Made by a program: the position numbers and the translations under genes. 64,000 nt of DNA from Aerolutibacter ruishenii (GTDB lineage Bacteria > Pseudomonadota > Gammaproteobacteria > Xanthomonadales > Xanthomonadaceae), in the NCBI RefSeq assembly GCF_007830115.1, contig NZ_VLKP01000001.1, positions 186,001 through 250,000 on the forward strand. The letters are read 5' to 3'. The notes under the pieces are model-generated. The model saw nothing but the letters and a program-made list of their open reading frames with translations, was not told the DNA's origin and searched no databases. This document shows, in pieces, positions 19,917 to 29,861 of the stretch (its first letter is position 1; every line of letters begins with the position of its first letter).

Positions 19917-20560
19917 GCGGGTTCTCCGGGGGTGGTGCCGCTTGCGAAATGGTCGTCGGTGGCGGGGCTGCGATGGGCAAACAGGCGCTCGGCGTAGCGC
20001 GCGACCAGGTCCACCTCGAGGTTGACCGCATCGCCGACCTTGGTCTGCTGGAAGGCGGTGTGCGCCACGGTGTGCGGGATCAGCGCGACTTCGAAGCCGG
20101 CGTCATCGACCTCGTTGACGGTGAGGCTGACGCCGTCGACGCAGATCGAGCCCTTCTTGGCGATGTAGCGCAGCAGTGCAGTCGGTGCGGTGAAGCGCCA
20201 GCGCAGCGCTCGCGCATCCTCGGTGATGCGCTCGACGCGGCCCACGCCGTCGACGTGGCCGCTGACGATGTGGCCGCCGAGGCGGTCGGTGGGGCGCATG
20301 GCGCGTTCGAGGTTGACCAGCGCGCCTTCGGGCAATGCACCGAGGGTGGTCAGCGCCAGGGTCTCGGTGGAGGCGTCGGCCTCGAACGCGGTGGCGTCGA
20401 AGGCGATGACGGTCAGGCAGGTGCCGTTGACCGCGATGCTCTCGCCCAGGCGCACATCGTCGAACGGCAGGCTGCCCACCTCGATGCGCAGGCGGGCGTC
20501 GCCGCCGCGCAGTTCACGCGTGGCCAGGCGGCCGACGCCTTCGATGATGCCGGTGAACAT
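19913..20560 (-). CDS. ribE: RibE (RibC), riboflavin synthase alpha chain
   Basis: Dismutates two lumazine molecules to riboflavin. From the ATG at 20560 the protein is 215 residues, beginning MFTGIIEGVG. It contains the two tandem lumazine-binding repeats (about 1-97 and 98-195) with GTCLTV and its counterpart DGVSLTVNEV. The ribosome site GGGAGG (20572-20567) precedes the ATG by six bases and lies in the 3' arm of a small hairpin. A longer open frame up to 20683 runs through the riboswitch leader and is rejected. Confidence 0.97.
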   Translation of the reverse strand: MFTGIIEGVGRLATRELRGGDARLRIEVGSLPFDDVRLGESIAVNGTCLTVIAFDATAFEADASTETLALTTLGALPEGALVNLERAMRPTDRLGGHIVSGHVDGVGRVERITEDARALRWRFTAPTALLRYIAKKGSICVDGVSLTVNEVDDAGFEVALIPHTVAHTAFQQTKVGDAVNLEVDLVARYAERLFAHRSPATDDHFASGTTPGEPA

Positions 20561-20562
20561 CA

Positions 20563-20585
20563 GGCGCCTCCCGCAAGCACGCGCC
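20563..20585 (-). promoter_or_regulatory. Hairpin sequestering the ribE ribosome-binding site
   Basis: On the minus strand GGCGC and GCGCC can pair, enclosing the GGGAGG Shine-Dalgarno between and within the 3' arm. This suits a translational expression platform for the FMN riboswitch upstream. A second long-looped hairpin (8-bp arms at 20684-20691 and 20721-20728) lacks an adjacent U run, so transcription termination looks less likely here. Confidence 0.45.
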
Positions 20586-20757
20586 GATGCGCGGGACGGA
20601 AGGAGACATGGGCGAACAACGGATGGGACATGGCACGTTTCCCGCGTGGAGGGCGAGCGAAAAACGTCCCAAGGCAATGGCATGCGCGGCGCTCCCCGAC
20701 CCTGCGAACCGGGAATGCCCCGCCGCGCGCACGGGCGTCGCAGCGGTTGCGCACGCC

Positions 20758-20915
20758 GTCTTCTTTCATCCGGACTATGACCGTCGGCTCCGGCATTGGA
20801 CCGGATCTGCTGACCTTTCCGCGGAAGAACCGATGGAAAGCGCTCGCGGGCTCGTTGCTCGGCACGGGGCCGGGCGACCTACCGCCGGTGGGGAGTTGCA
20901 CCCCGCCCTGAAGAC
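20758..20915 (-). promoter_or_regulatory. FMN riboswitch (RFN element)
   Basis: The minus strand carries the near-invariant blocks in the right order. GGGCGGGGTGCAACTCCCCA is near 20910, followed by CCGGCGGTAGGTC. The variable arm follows with GAGCCCGCGAGCGC near 20855-20842. GGTCAGCAGATCCGGTC is near 20815-20800, then GCCGGAGCCGACGGTC and AGTCCGGATGAAAGAAGAC at the 3' end. Terminal CGTCTTC/GAAGACG pairing closes the element. It lies about 200 bases upstream of ribE and should reduce expression of the ribE-ribBA-ribH-nusB-thiL run when FMN is plentiful. Confidence 0.97.
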
Positions 20916-21102
20916 GTCGCGTGGTTGCCGCCGAAGCGGCATCGGCATTCTACCACCGGCCGGCCGCAAGGCCCGTGCGCGGGGGCGCATCCTGCGTGGA
21001 ACGCTGTGTTGGCGACGCAGGACCGACGGTCGACGATCCGACGGTGGCAGGGCGCACGTCCTCTGGCGGGCCGGAGTGATGGCGCCCGCAAGCCTGGTGG
21101 AC

Positions 21103-21867
21103 TCAGGGCTTGCGCCGCAGGTGCAGGAACAGCGGCCAGGTGATGGTGCGTACATCCGCAGCATCGCCCCACGCCGCCGCCAAGGCCGGCGCGTGGTGGG
21201 CCACCGGATCGATGCCGGTGACCGCCAGGCAGCGGGCACTGGCCGACATGCTGGACAAGTAGCGCAGGAAATGCGGCAACGACCATTCCGCTTCCAGCCA
21301 CAGCGACGGCGCCGGCACCGCGGGAAACGGCCAGTCGTAACCGGCGTAGCGCGCATCGACCTGCTCGCGTTCCGGCGGCCAGTGCGGTTCGATGCGGGCA
21401 CGGAAGGCCGCCACGGCCTCGGTCATGCCCTCGGGAGCGAGGAAGTCGGGGTAGCCCCATGCCGCCAGCACGCCGCCGGGCGCAAGTACACGCTGGCATT
21501 CGGCGAAGAACGCCGGCCGGTCGAACCAGTGCAGCGCCTGGGCCACGGCGACCAGTTGCACTGACCCCTCGGCCAGGGTGGTGCGCTCGCCGGGCTCGAC
21601 CGCCAGCGACACGTTGGCCGCAGCTTCAGCGTGCGCCCAATGCGACGACAACTGCTGGGCACTCGGATCGGTGGCGTGGACGTGGGCGAAGCGCGCAGCC
21701 AGCCCACGCGTGGCCTGGCCGCTGCCGCAGCCCGGCTCCCATACGTGCGCGCTGGCCGGCACGTGGGCAGCCAGCGCATCGAACAGCGCGTCGGGATACT
21801 CGGGTCGCGCGGCGGCGTAGGCGTCGGCGACGCCGGAGAAGTGGTCCTTGAAACTGCTCGTACCCAT
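21103..21867 (-). CDS. Class I SAM-dependent methyltransferase, substrate unknown
   Basis: A 254-residue protein from the ATG at 21867, preceded by a good GAGGAG ribosome site. It has the Rossmann motif I VWEPGCGSGQATRGLAARF around residues 43-61, an acidic motif HATDPSAQQL and the motif VAQALHWFDRP. These fit the methyltransferase type 11 group. Nothing in the sequence gives the substrate. It lies between ribD (35 bases upstream) and the FMN riboswitch, so it is co-directional with the riboflavin genes but outside riboswitch control. Confidence 0.85.
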   Translation of the reverse strand: MGTSSFKDHFSGVADAYAAARPEYPDALFDALAAHVPASAHVWEPGCGSGQATRGLAARFAHVHATDPSAQQLSSHWAHAEAAANVSLAVEPGERTTLAEGSVQLVAVAQALHWFDRPAFFAECQRVLAPGGVLAAWGYPDFLAPEGMTEAVAAFRARIEPHWPPEREQVDARYAGYDWPFPAVPAPSLWLEAEWSLPHFLRYLSSMSASARCLAVTGIDPVAHHAPALAAAWGDAADVRTITWPLFLHLRRKP

Positions 21868-21902
21868 CAATGGCTCCTCGTTCCGCCCTGCGGGGGGTGT
21901 CC

Positions 21903-23000
21903 CTATCCGGTGTGCATGGGCTGCAGCAGCAGCCGCACATCGTGGCCGATGTAGCGCGTTTCGACGATGCGCAGGTGGTGGCGCTCGGCCATGGTGGTGA
22001 TGCCGAGGCCATCGAACATCGGCCGTGCGTTCTCGCCCAGCAGCACCGGCGCCACGTAGAGCAGGATCTCGTCCACCAGCCCGGCGGCCATGAAGGCGCC
22101 GGCCAGGGTGGCACCGGCCTCGATCTGCACTTCGTTGATCTCGCGTTCGGCGAGCAGCTTGAGCACGGCCTCCAGGTCGAACAGCCCGCCCTTCACCGGC
22201 GCGGTCGCCGCCTGCGCGGTCATGCCGCGCGGCCGTTTCGCGTCGGGAGCGTGGATGTACAGCGTCGGCGCATCGCCCTCGCGCACGCGGCCGCGGGTGA
22301 CCGTGGCCAGGCCCGGGTCGAGCACCACGCGCAGCGGCGGCAGGAACGGAGTGTCATCGCCCAGCCGCACGGTGAGTGACGGATCATCGGCCAGCACGGT
22401 GCCGGCGCCGGTCAGGATGGCGCCGGCGCGGGCGCGCCAATGCTGCACGTCGTGGCGCGAAGCCTCGCCGCTGATCCATTTGGACTCGCCGTTCTCAAGC
22501 GCGGTGCGGCCGTCCAGGCTGGTGGCCAGCTTGATCCGCACCCACGGGCGCCCGCGCTCCTGACGCGACAGGTAACCGCGGTTGAGCCCGCGCGCATCAC
22601 CCACCATCAGCCCGCTTTCGACGGCGATGCCGGCGGCCTGCAGCTTGTCGAAGCCGGCACCGTCGACCTGCGGGAACGGGTCGCGCATCGCCGCGACCAC
22701 GCGCGACACGCCCGCGGCCACCAGCGCGTCCGCGCACGGACCGGTGCGACCGGTGTGCGCGCACGGCTCCAGCGACACGTACACGGTGGCGCCCTTGGCA
22801 CGCTCGCCGGCCTGCTGCAGCGCATGCACCTCGGCGTGCGCCTCACCGGCGCGCACGTGCCAGCCCTCGCCCACCACTTCATCACCGTGGGCGATGACGC
22901 AACCGACCATCGGGTTGGGGCGCGTGGTGTAGGCGCCGCGCCCGGCCAGGCGGATGGCACGGGCCATCATGGCGTGGTCGGTGGCGGAAAAATGGTCCAT
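21903..23000 (-). CDS. ribD: RibD, bifunctional pyrimidine deaminase/reductase
   Basis: Carries out the second and third steps of riboflavin synthesis. From the ATG at 23000, with GGAGGACAG immediately before it, the protein has 365 residues. An N-terminal zinc deaminase domain shows AHAEVHAL and PCAHTGRTGPCADAL. A C-terminal dihydrofolate-reductase-like domain starts about residue 148 (RPWVRIKLATSLDGRTAL). The same frame is open to 23207, but that extension overlaps nrdR and is rejected. It follows nrdR by about 65 bases. Confidence 0.96.
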   Translation of the reverse strand: MDHFSATDHAMMARAIRLAGRGAYTTRPNPMVGCVIAHGDEVVGEGWHVRAGEAHAEVHALQQAGERAKGATVYVSLEPCAHTGRTGPCADALVAAGVSRVVAAMRDPFPQVDGAGFDKLQAAGIAVESGLMVGDARGLNRGYLSRQERGRPWVRIKLATSLDGRTALENGESKWISGEASRHDVQHWRARAGAILTGAGTVLADDPSLTVRLGDDTPFLPPLRVVLDPGLATVTRGRVREGDAPTLYIHAPDAKRPRGMTAQAATAPVKGGLFDLEAVLKLLAEREINEVQIEAGATLAGAFMAAGLVDEILLYVAPVLLGENARPMFDGLGITTMAERHHLRIVETRYIGHDVRLLLQPMHTG

Positions 23001-23064
23001 CTGTCCTCCAGAAGCGGATGCGGTCACTGCCGGCATGGCCAGGCACTGACGTCGGGCAACGCCG

Positions 23065-23586
23065 TCAGCGTTTGCGACCCTTGGCGACGGGCTCGGCCTC
23101 GCCTTCCAGCAGCGACAACTGTCCTTCTCCGCCGTGGTCGCTTTCCAGCCGGTCGAGTTCCTCGCGGAAATCAGCCACGTCCTGGAAGTCGCGGTACACC
23201 GAGGCAAAGCGCACGTAGCCGACGTGGTCCAGCTTGCGCAGCTCGGCCATGACGAACTCGCCCAGCCGGCGCGAAGCCAGCTCGCGCTCGGCGGTCATTC
23301 GTGCGCGGTGCACCACGGCGCGTACCGCCGCCTCGATCTGTTCCTCCGACACCGGGCGCTTCTGCAACGCGCGGTCGAAGCCGCTGCGCAGCTTGCGCGC
23401 ATCGAAGGCCTCGCGGCGGCCATCGCTCTTCACGATGGCCGGCAGCTTCAGCTCGATGGTTTCCAGGGTGGAGAAACGTTCGCCACACGCCTCGCACACG
23501 CGACGGCGACGGATGGTGGCACCGTCATCGGACACGCGCGAGTCGATCACGCGGGTGTCCAGGTGCTGGCAGAAAGGGCAATGCAT
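23065..23586 (-). CDS. nrdR: NrdR, transcriptional repressor of ribonucleotide reductase genes
   Basis: Zinc-ribbon plus ATP-cone repressor that senses nucleotides and controls nrd operons. From the ATG at 23586 the protein has 173 residues. Zinc ligands are C3, C6, C31 and C34 (MHCPFC and CEACGERF), and the ATP-cone starts near residue 49 ([11 protein letters not shown]). The upstream extension to 23631 crosses the glyA terminator region and is rejected. No nrd gene is in the window, so its targets lie elsewhere. Confidence 0.97.
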   Translation of the reverse strand: MHCPFCQHLDTRVIDSRVSDDGATIRRRRVCEACGERFSTLETIELKLPAIVKSDGRREAFDARKLRSGFDRALQKRPVSEEQIEAAVRAVVHRARMTAERELASRRLGEFVMAELRKLDHVGYVRFASVYRDFQDVADFREELDRLESDHGGEGQLSLLEGEAEPVAKGRKR

Positions 23587-23636
23587 GCGTCTAGGGTGGC
23601 CGTTGACGACTAAGGGATCAAGCGGGTGCAAAAGCA

Positions 23637-23660
23637 GACGCCCCGCAGGAGCGGGGCGTC
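23637..23660 (-). terminator. Rho-independent terminator after glyA
   Basis: Perfect 10-bp stem GACGCCCCGC / GCGGGGCGTC with a four-base loop, followed on the minus strand by TGCTTTTGC. It lies between the glyA stop and nrdR and should limit readthrough into nrdR. Confidence 0.8.
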
Positions 23661-23667
23661 GCGTGCA

Positions 23668-24936
<1,269 letters not shown>

Positions 24937-25063
24937 TGCCACTCCGACGGGTTTGGGGACTGGGGGGGGTTGCCCAGTTTAACGGGCCGTGAAGGCTGGG
25001 GCTAATGGGTGGCTTCGTGGGGCGACTGTCTAGCGTCTGGGCGCCGGGCCGGGATGGTCCGCG

Positions 25064-25100
25064 GCCCCTCCGTCGGGGCAGGATGCCCCGACGGAGGGGC
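25064..25100. repeat. Perfect 17-bp inverted repeat
   Basis: The arm GCCCCTCCGTCGGGGCA (25064-25080) is followed by a GGA loop and its exact complement TGCCCCGACGGAGGGGC (25084-25100). Each arm is itself close to palindromic (CCCC, a six-base centre, GGGG), so cruciform or four-arm folding is possible. No U run follows on either strand and both flanking genes point away, so it is not a simple terminator. Confidence 0.85.
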
Positions 25101-25185
25101 GCAGCCACCCCCACGCTGGCCGGCGACCCCCACCCGAAGCCAAAACAGTCCCCCTGAACAAGAACCGCCAACCACCCCCAGCAAA

Positions 25186-25215
25186 TTGGCGCCAACGCCC
25201 GCCATCCGCGATAAT
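25186..25215 (+). promoter_or_regulatory. Candidate ettA promoter
   Basis: TTGGCG (25186-25191), an 18-base spacer and GATAAT (25210-25215). The -10 matches five of six positions and the -35 four of six. It would give a leader of about 90 bases before the ettA ATG. Confidence 0.45.
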
Positions 25216-25309
25216 GGTGCGATCCCCAGTGCCCCCGGCCCTGCCCCGCGCAGGGTGCCGACGCATGCCCAGCGACGCCCTCGAGGCGCCGCGCCCGACC
25301 GGAGCCCCC

Positions 25310-26974
<1,665 letters not shown>

Positions 26975-26983
26975 GCCGTGCCG

Positions 26984-27013
26984 AAGACGCCCACGCCGAG
27001 TGGGCGTCTTTGC
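26984..27013 (+). terminator. Rho-independent terminator after ettA
   Basis: An 11-bp perfect stem AAGACGCCCAC / GTGGGCGTCTT with a five-base loop, starting ten bases after the ettA stop and followed by a short T run (TTTG). Confidence 0.8.
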
Positions 27014-27131
27014 ATGGCATACGGCGCAGCCAGCTCATACGGCCTGCGCGCAGAGGGTTGATGGGGCAGTCACTGCACCGCTGGGTACGCTAGCCATAGG
27101 CGCCTGGGCGCCCGGGCAACAGGAGTCGACG

Positions 27132-27944
27132 ATGGATTTCATGCAGCAACTGCGCAACCGCTGGCAACAGGCCGACTCGCTGGTCTGCGTCGGCCTGGAC
27201 CCGGAACCGGCGAAGTTCCCGGCGAAGTTCGCGGGCGACCCGGACGCGGTGCTGCACTTCTGCACCGACATCGTCGATGCCACCGCCGAGTTCGCCTGCG
27301 CGTTCAAGCCGCAGATCGCGCACTTCGCCGCGCTGGGCGAGGAGGGCGCGCTGCAGCGCGTGATCGCGCACATCCACGCGCGCCACCCTGGCATCCCGGT
27401 GATCCTGGACAGCAAGCGCGGCGACATCGGCAGCACCGCGCAGCATTACGCCACCGAAGCCTTCGACCGCTATGCCGCCGATGCGGTCACCGCCAACCCG
27501 TACCTGGGCCGCGACTCGATGCAGCCGTTCCTGGACCGCGCCGACCGCGGCGTGGTGGTCCTGTGCCGCACCTCCAACCCCGGTGCCGGCGACCTGCAGG
27601 ACCTGCTGGTCGATGGCCGTCCGCTGTACCAGCACGTGGCCGGGAAAGTGGCGCGCGAATGGAACGGCAACGGCAACTGTGCGCTGGTGGTCGGCGCGAC
27701 ATGGCCGGAGCAGCTGCGCGAAGTGCGCGCGATTGTCGGCGACGTGCCGTTCCTGGTACCGGGCGTGGGCGCGCAGGGTGGTGATGCCGGCGCAGTGGTG
27801 CGCAACGCACGCACCGCCGATGGCACCGGGCTGATGATCAGCAGTTCGCGCGCGGTGCTGTATGCCTCGCGCGGTGAGGACTACGCCGAAGCGGCGGCGG
27901 CGGCGGCCAAGGCGTTGCGCGACGAGATCAACCAGCACCGCTGA
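27132..27944 (+). CDS. pyrF: PyrF, orotidine 5'-phosphate decarboxylase (type 2)
   Basis: Decarboxylates OMP to UMP, the last step of pyrimidine synthesis. The start is an ATG at 27132 with AGGAG eleven bases upstream, giving 270 residues. The catalytic lysine/aspartate set is in [17 protein letters not shown] near residue 90, the form and length typical of the longer group 2 enzymes. The frame is open from 27000, but the extra N-terminus crosses the ettA terminator. It is monocistronic between the ettA terminator and a convergent glycosyltransferase. Confidence 0.95.
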   Translation: MDFMQQLRNRWQQADSLVCVGLDPEPAKFPAKFAGDPDAVLHFCTDIVDATAEFACAFKPQIAHFAALGEEGALQRVIAHIHARHPGIPVILDSKRGDIGSTAQHYATEAFDRYAADAVTANPYLGRDSMQPFLDRADRGVVVLCRTSNPGAGDLQDLLVDGRPLYQHVAGKVAREWNGNGNCALVVGATWPEQLREVRAIVGDVPFLVPGVGAQGGDAGAVVRNARTADGTGLMISSSRAVLYASRGEDYAEAAAAAAKALRDEINQHR

Positions 27945-27969
27945 GGTGCGTGATTGGTCCGCGCTGCGC

Positions 27970-28833
27970 TCAGCGTTTCAGCGCGGCGCGGAGCACCGAA
28001 AGCGGGAACCGCAACCAGATGGCGAGAAACACCGCCGCACCCACCAGGGTGCCGCGCCGCGGCGCCTCGAACTTGCGGAAGTAGCGCCAAAGGCCGCGGT
28101 GCTTGTGCCACTCCACGAACACGGGGCGGGAGCGGCTGGAGACGCCGCGCACGTGCAGCACGCGCACGGCATTGGCCACCGCCACCGCGCCACCTGCCGC
28201 GCGCACGCGCCGACACAGGTCCAGGTCCTCGGCATGCAGGCGGTAGCCCTCGTCGAAACCGCCGACGCGTTCGTACAGCTCGCGTGGCACCAGCATCAGC
28301 GCGCCCGAAACCGCATCGACCGGTTGCAGCGGCTGCGCGTCATCGATGGCCACCGCCAGCATCGCCTTGCCGGTGGGGTTGCGCATGACCCCCTGCAGCA
28401 TTCCGGCGAAGTCGGGATCGCGGCGGCGCGCCGCCGGGTCGCGGCGCCCCGCCTCATCCACCAGGTCCGCACCGACCAGCGTCGGCGGCGTCGTGGGTGC
28501 CAGCGCGAGCATCCGGCGCACGGAATCACGCTCGACCAGGCAGTCGGGATTGACGAACACCAGCCACGGCGTGTCCAGGTCGCGCGCGCCCTGGTTGCAG
28601 GCCACGGAGAATCCGGGGTTATCAGGGTTGGCGATGAAGCGCACGCGCGGATCGGCCAGTGCGTGGCGTTGCACGACCTCCAGCGTGTCGTCCGCCGACT
28701 GGTTGTCGACCACGCGGATGGCCGTGATGCCCTCGGCCTGCCGCAGGCGCGCCAGGCAGTCGTCGATGGTGCTGGCGCTCTGGTAGGTCACGACCACGGC
28801 GCCGACGCCTGCGCCCTCTGGGGCAAGGCTCAT
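27970..28833 (-). CDS. Family 2 glycosyltransferase, rhamnosyltransferase (WbbL)-like
   Basis: A 287-residue GT-A fold enzyme. The N-terminal nucleotide-binding part reads VVVTYQSASTIDDCLARL and VVDNQSADDTLEVV. FVNPDCLVE holds the metal-contact position, and YRLHAEDLDLCRRVRAAGG supplies the catalytic-base ED pair. The C-terminal HVRGVSSRSRPVFVEWHKHRG is typical of O-antigen or exopolysaccharide rhamnosyltransferases. A C-terminal hydrophobic helix suggests membrane association. The ATG at 28833 overlaps the preceding glycosyltransferase-like gene by four bases. Acceptor and sugar are unknown. Confidence 0.88.
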   Translation of the reverse strand: MSLAPEGAGVGAVVVTYQSASTIDDCLARLRQAEGITAIRVVDNQSADDTLEVVQRHALADPRVRFIANPDNPGFSVACNQGARDLDTPWLVFVNPDCLVERDSVRRMLALAPTTPPTLVGADLVDEAGRRDPAARRRDPDFAGMLQGVMRNPTGKAMLAVAIDDAQPLQPVDAVSGALMLVPRELYERVGGFDEGYRLHAEDLDLCRRVRAAGGAVAVANAVRVLHVRGVSSRSRPVFVEWHKHRGLWRYFRKFEAPRRGTLVGAAVFLAIWLRFPLSVLRAALKR

Positions 28834-29840
28834 TCCGGCGAATCCTGGCCGCCCGTCGCGACCGCGTGAGCACTGTCCGCCGCCACCGCATTCACGCCAC
28901 GATCCGGGACCGGATCGACGTGGGTGGCAGATTCGGACGTGGCGACTTCGAAGATGTCGGTAACGGGCGTCTCGGCCCCGGGCGCCACGGCCTGGGCCGA
29001 CGATACAAACAGATCGCCCTGCAACTCCGGCGGCCCCAGCGTGGCCAGCAGCCGGGCCAGCTGCTGTCGCTCCCCGTGGAGCGGGTCGTGCATGAGGAAC
29101 TGCGCGAGGCGCGAATGCCAGTCGGGCCAGCGGACCGCCAGGCGATCCATGTCCCCTTCCGCAGGCATGCCCTCGCCGGGGCGCGCCACGAACGCGGAGT
29201 CGCAAAGCACGTTGCGCCAGCCCAGGCCCGCCAGGCGCAGGCACAGGTCGATCAAGGCGGCATACCATGAGCCGTAGCTGTCCACATCCAGCCCTCCGGC
29301 GCGCGCCACGCCGCGCAACAGCACTGCGTGGCCGACGGCGGTGGGCAGTTCGGGCATCAGCGCCGGCATGTGCGCGGCAGCGTGCGACAGGCGCCGGGGT
29401 TCGGCCGGCATGGGCCCGATCTCGCCGATACGCGGCCAAGCCGCCGTTTCGCCAGCGTTCGACCACGGGGTGACGGTGGCGATCGCGCCATCGGCGTGCA
29501 GGCAACTGGCCATCCGTTCCAGCCAGCCCGGAAGCGGCACCGCATCGGGTGCCAGCACCGCCACGTCCATGCCATCACAGGCGGCCAGCACCTGGCCCAG
29601 ATGGGCGCTTTCACCCACGCCACGCTGGCGACGGGTGTAGTCGGCCTTCAACCGCGTGCGCGCCATCCAGCGTTCGATGACGGCGTAGCCGCGCGGGCCG
29701 GCGCAAGCATCGTCGGCCAGCCACACGCGCGTGCCCGCCGGCGTGCTGGCGTCCAGCGCGGCGAGGCAAGCGTCGAGGGCTTCGTCGTCGGTACCCACCG
29801 GCAGGACCACGATGGGCAACTGGCCCTTCGCATCACCCAT
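28830..29840 (-). CDS. Glycosyltransferase-like protein (GT2/GT-A fold), role unknown
   Basis: From the ATG at 29840 (a GTG at 29846 is possible) it has 336 residues. The first ~230 look like a divergent GT-A domain. VLPVGTDDEALDACLAAL is the nucleotide-binding strand, VAVLAPDAVPLPGWLERM stands in the acceptor-metal region, and VTPWSNAGE resembles a loop common in surface-polysaccharide enzymes. The last ~70 residues are low-complexity and rich in alanine, valine and acidic residues. It starts about 20 bases after gspD and overlaps the next glycosyltransferase, so it is probably cotranscribed with the secretion genes. Confidence 0.7.
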   Translation of the reverse strand: MGDAKGQLPIVVLPVGTDDEALDACLAALDASTPAGTRVWLADDACAGPRGYAVIERWMARTRLKADYTRRQRGVGESAHLGQVLAACDGMDVAVLAPDAVPLPGWLERMASCLHADGAIATVTPWSNAGETAAWPRIGEIGPMPAEPRRLSHAAAHMPALMPELPTAVGHAVLLRGVARAGGLDVDSYGSWYAALIDLCLRLAGLGWRNVLCDSAFVARPGEGMPAEGDMDRLAVRWPDWHSRLAQFLMHDPLHGERQQLARLLATLGPPELQGDLFVSSAQAVAPGAETPVTDIFEVATSESATHVDPVPDRGVNAVAADSAHAVATGGQDSPE

Positions 29841-29861
29841 GCGCACGCCCCGCTTCGGCCA

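Larger units (their letters stand above)
24937..25309. other. Divergent glyA/ettA intergenic region
   Basis: A 373-base non-coding stretch between divergent genes. It contains a perfect 17-bp inverted repeat (25064-25100), a candidate ettA promoter (25186-25215) and, presumably, the glyA promoter nearer 24980. For glyA I see only a weak TTAAAC-like -10. No PurR-type operator or glycine riboswitch pattern was recognisable. Confidence 0.6.

Noticed and set aside
20684-20728. A transcription terminator as the FMN riboswitch output
   Set aside because: The 8-bp arms enclose a 29-base loop, and the only U run (opposite 20660-20664) is about 20 bases away. The hidden ribosome site is a better explanation.
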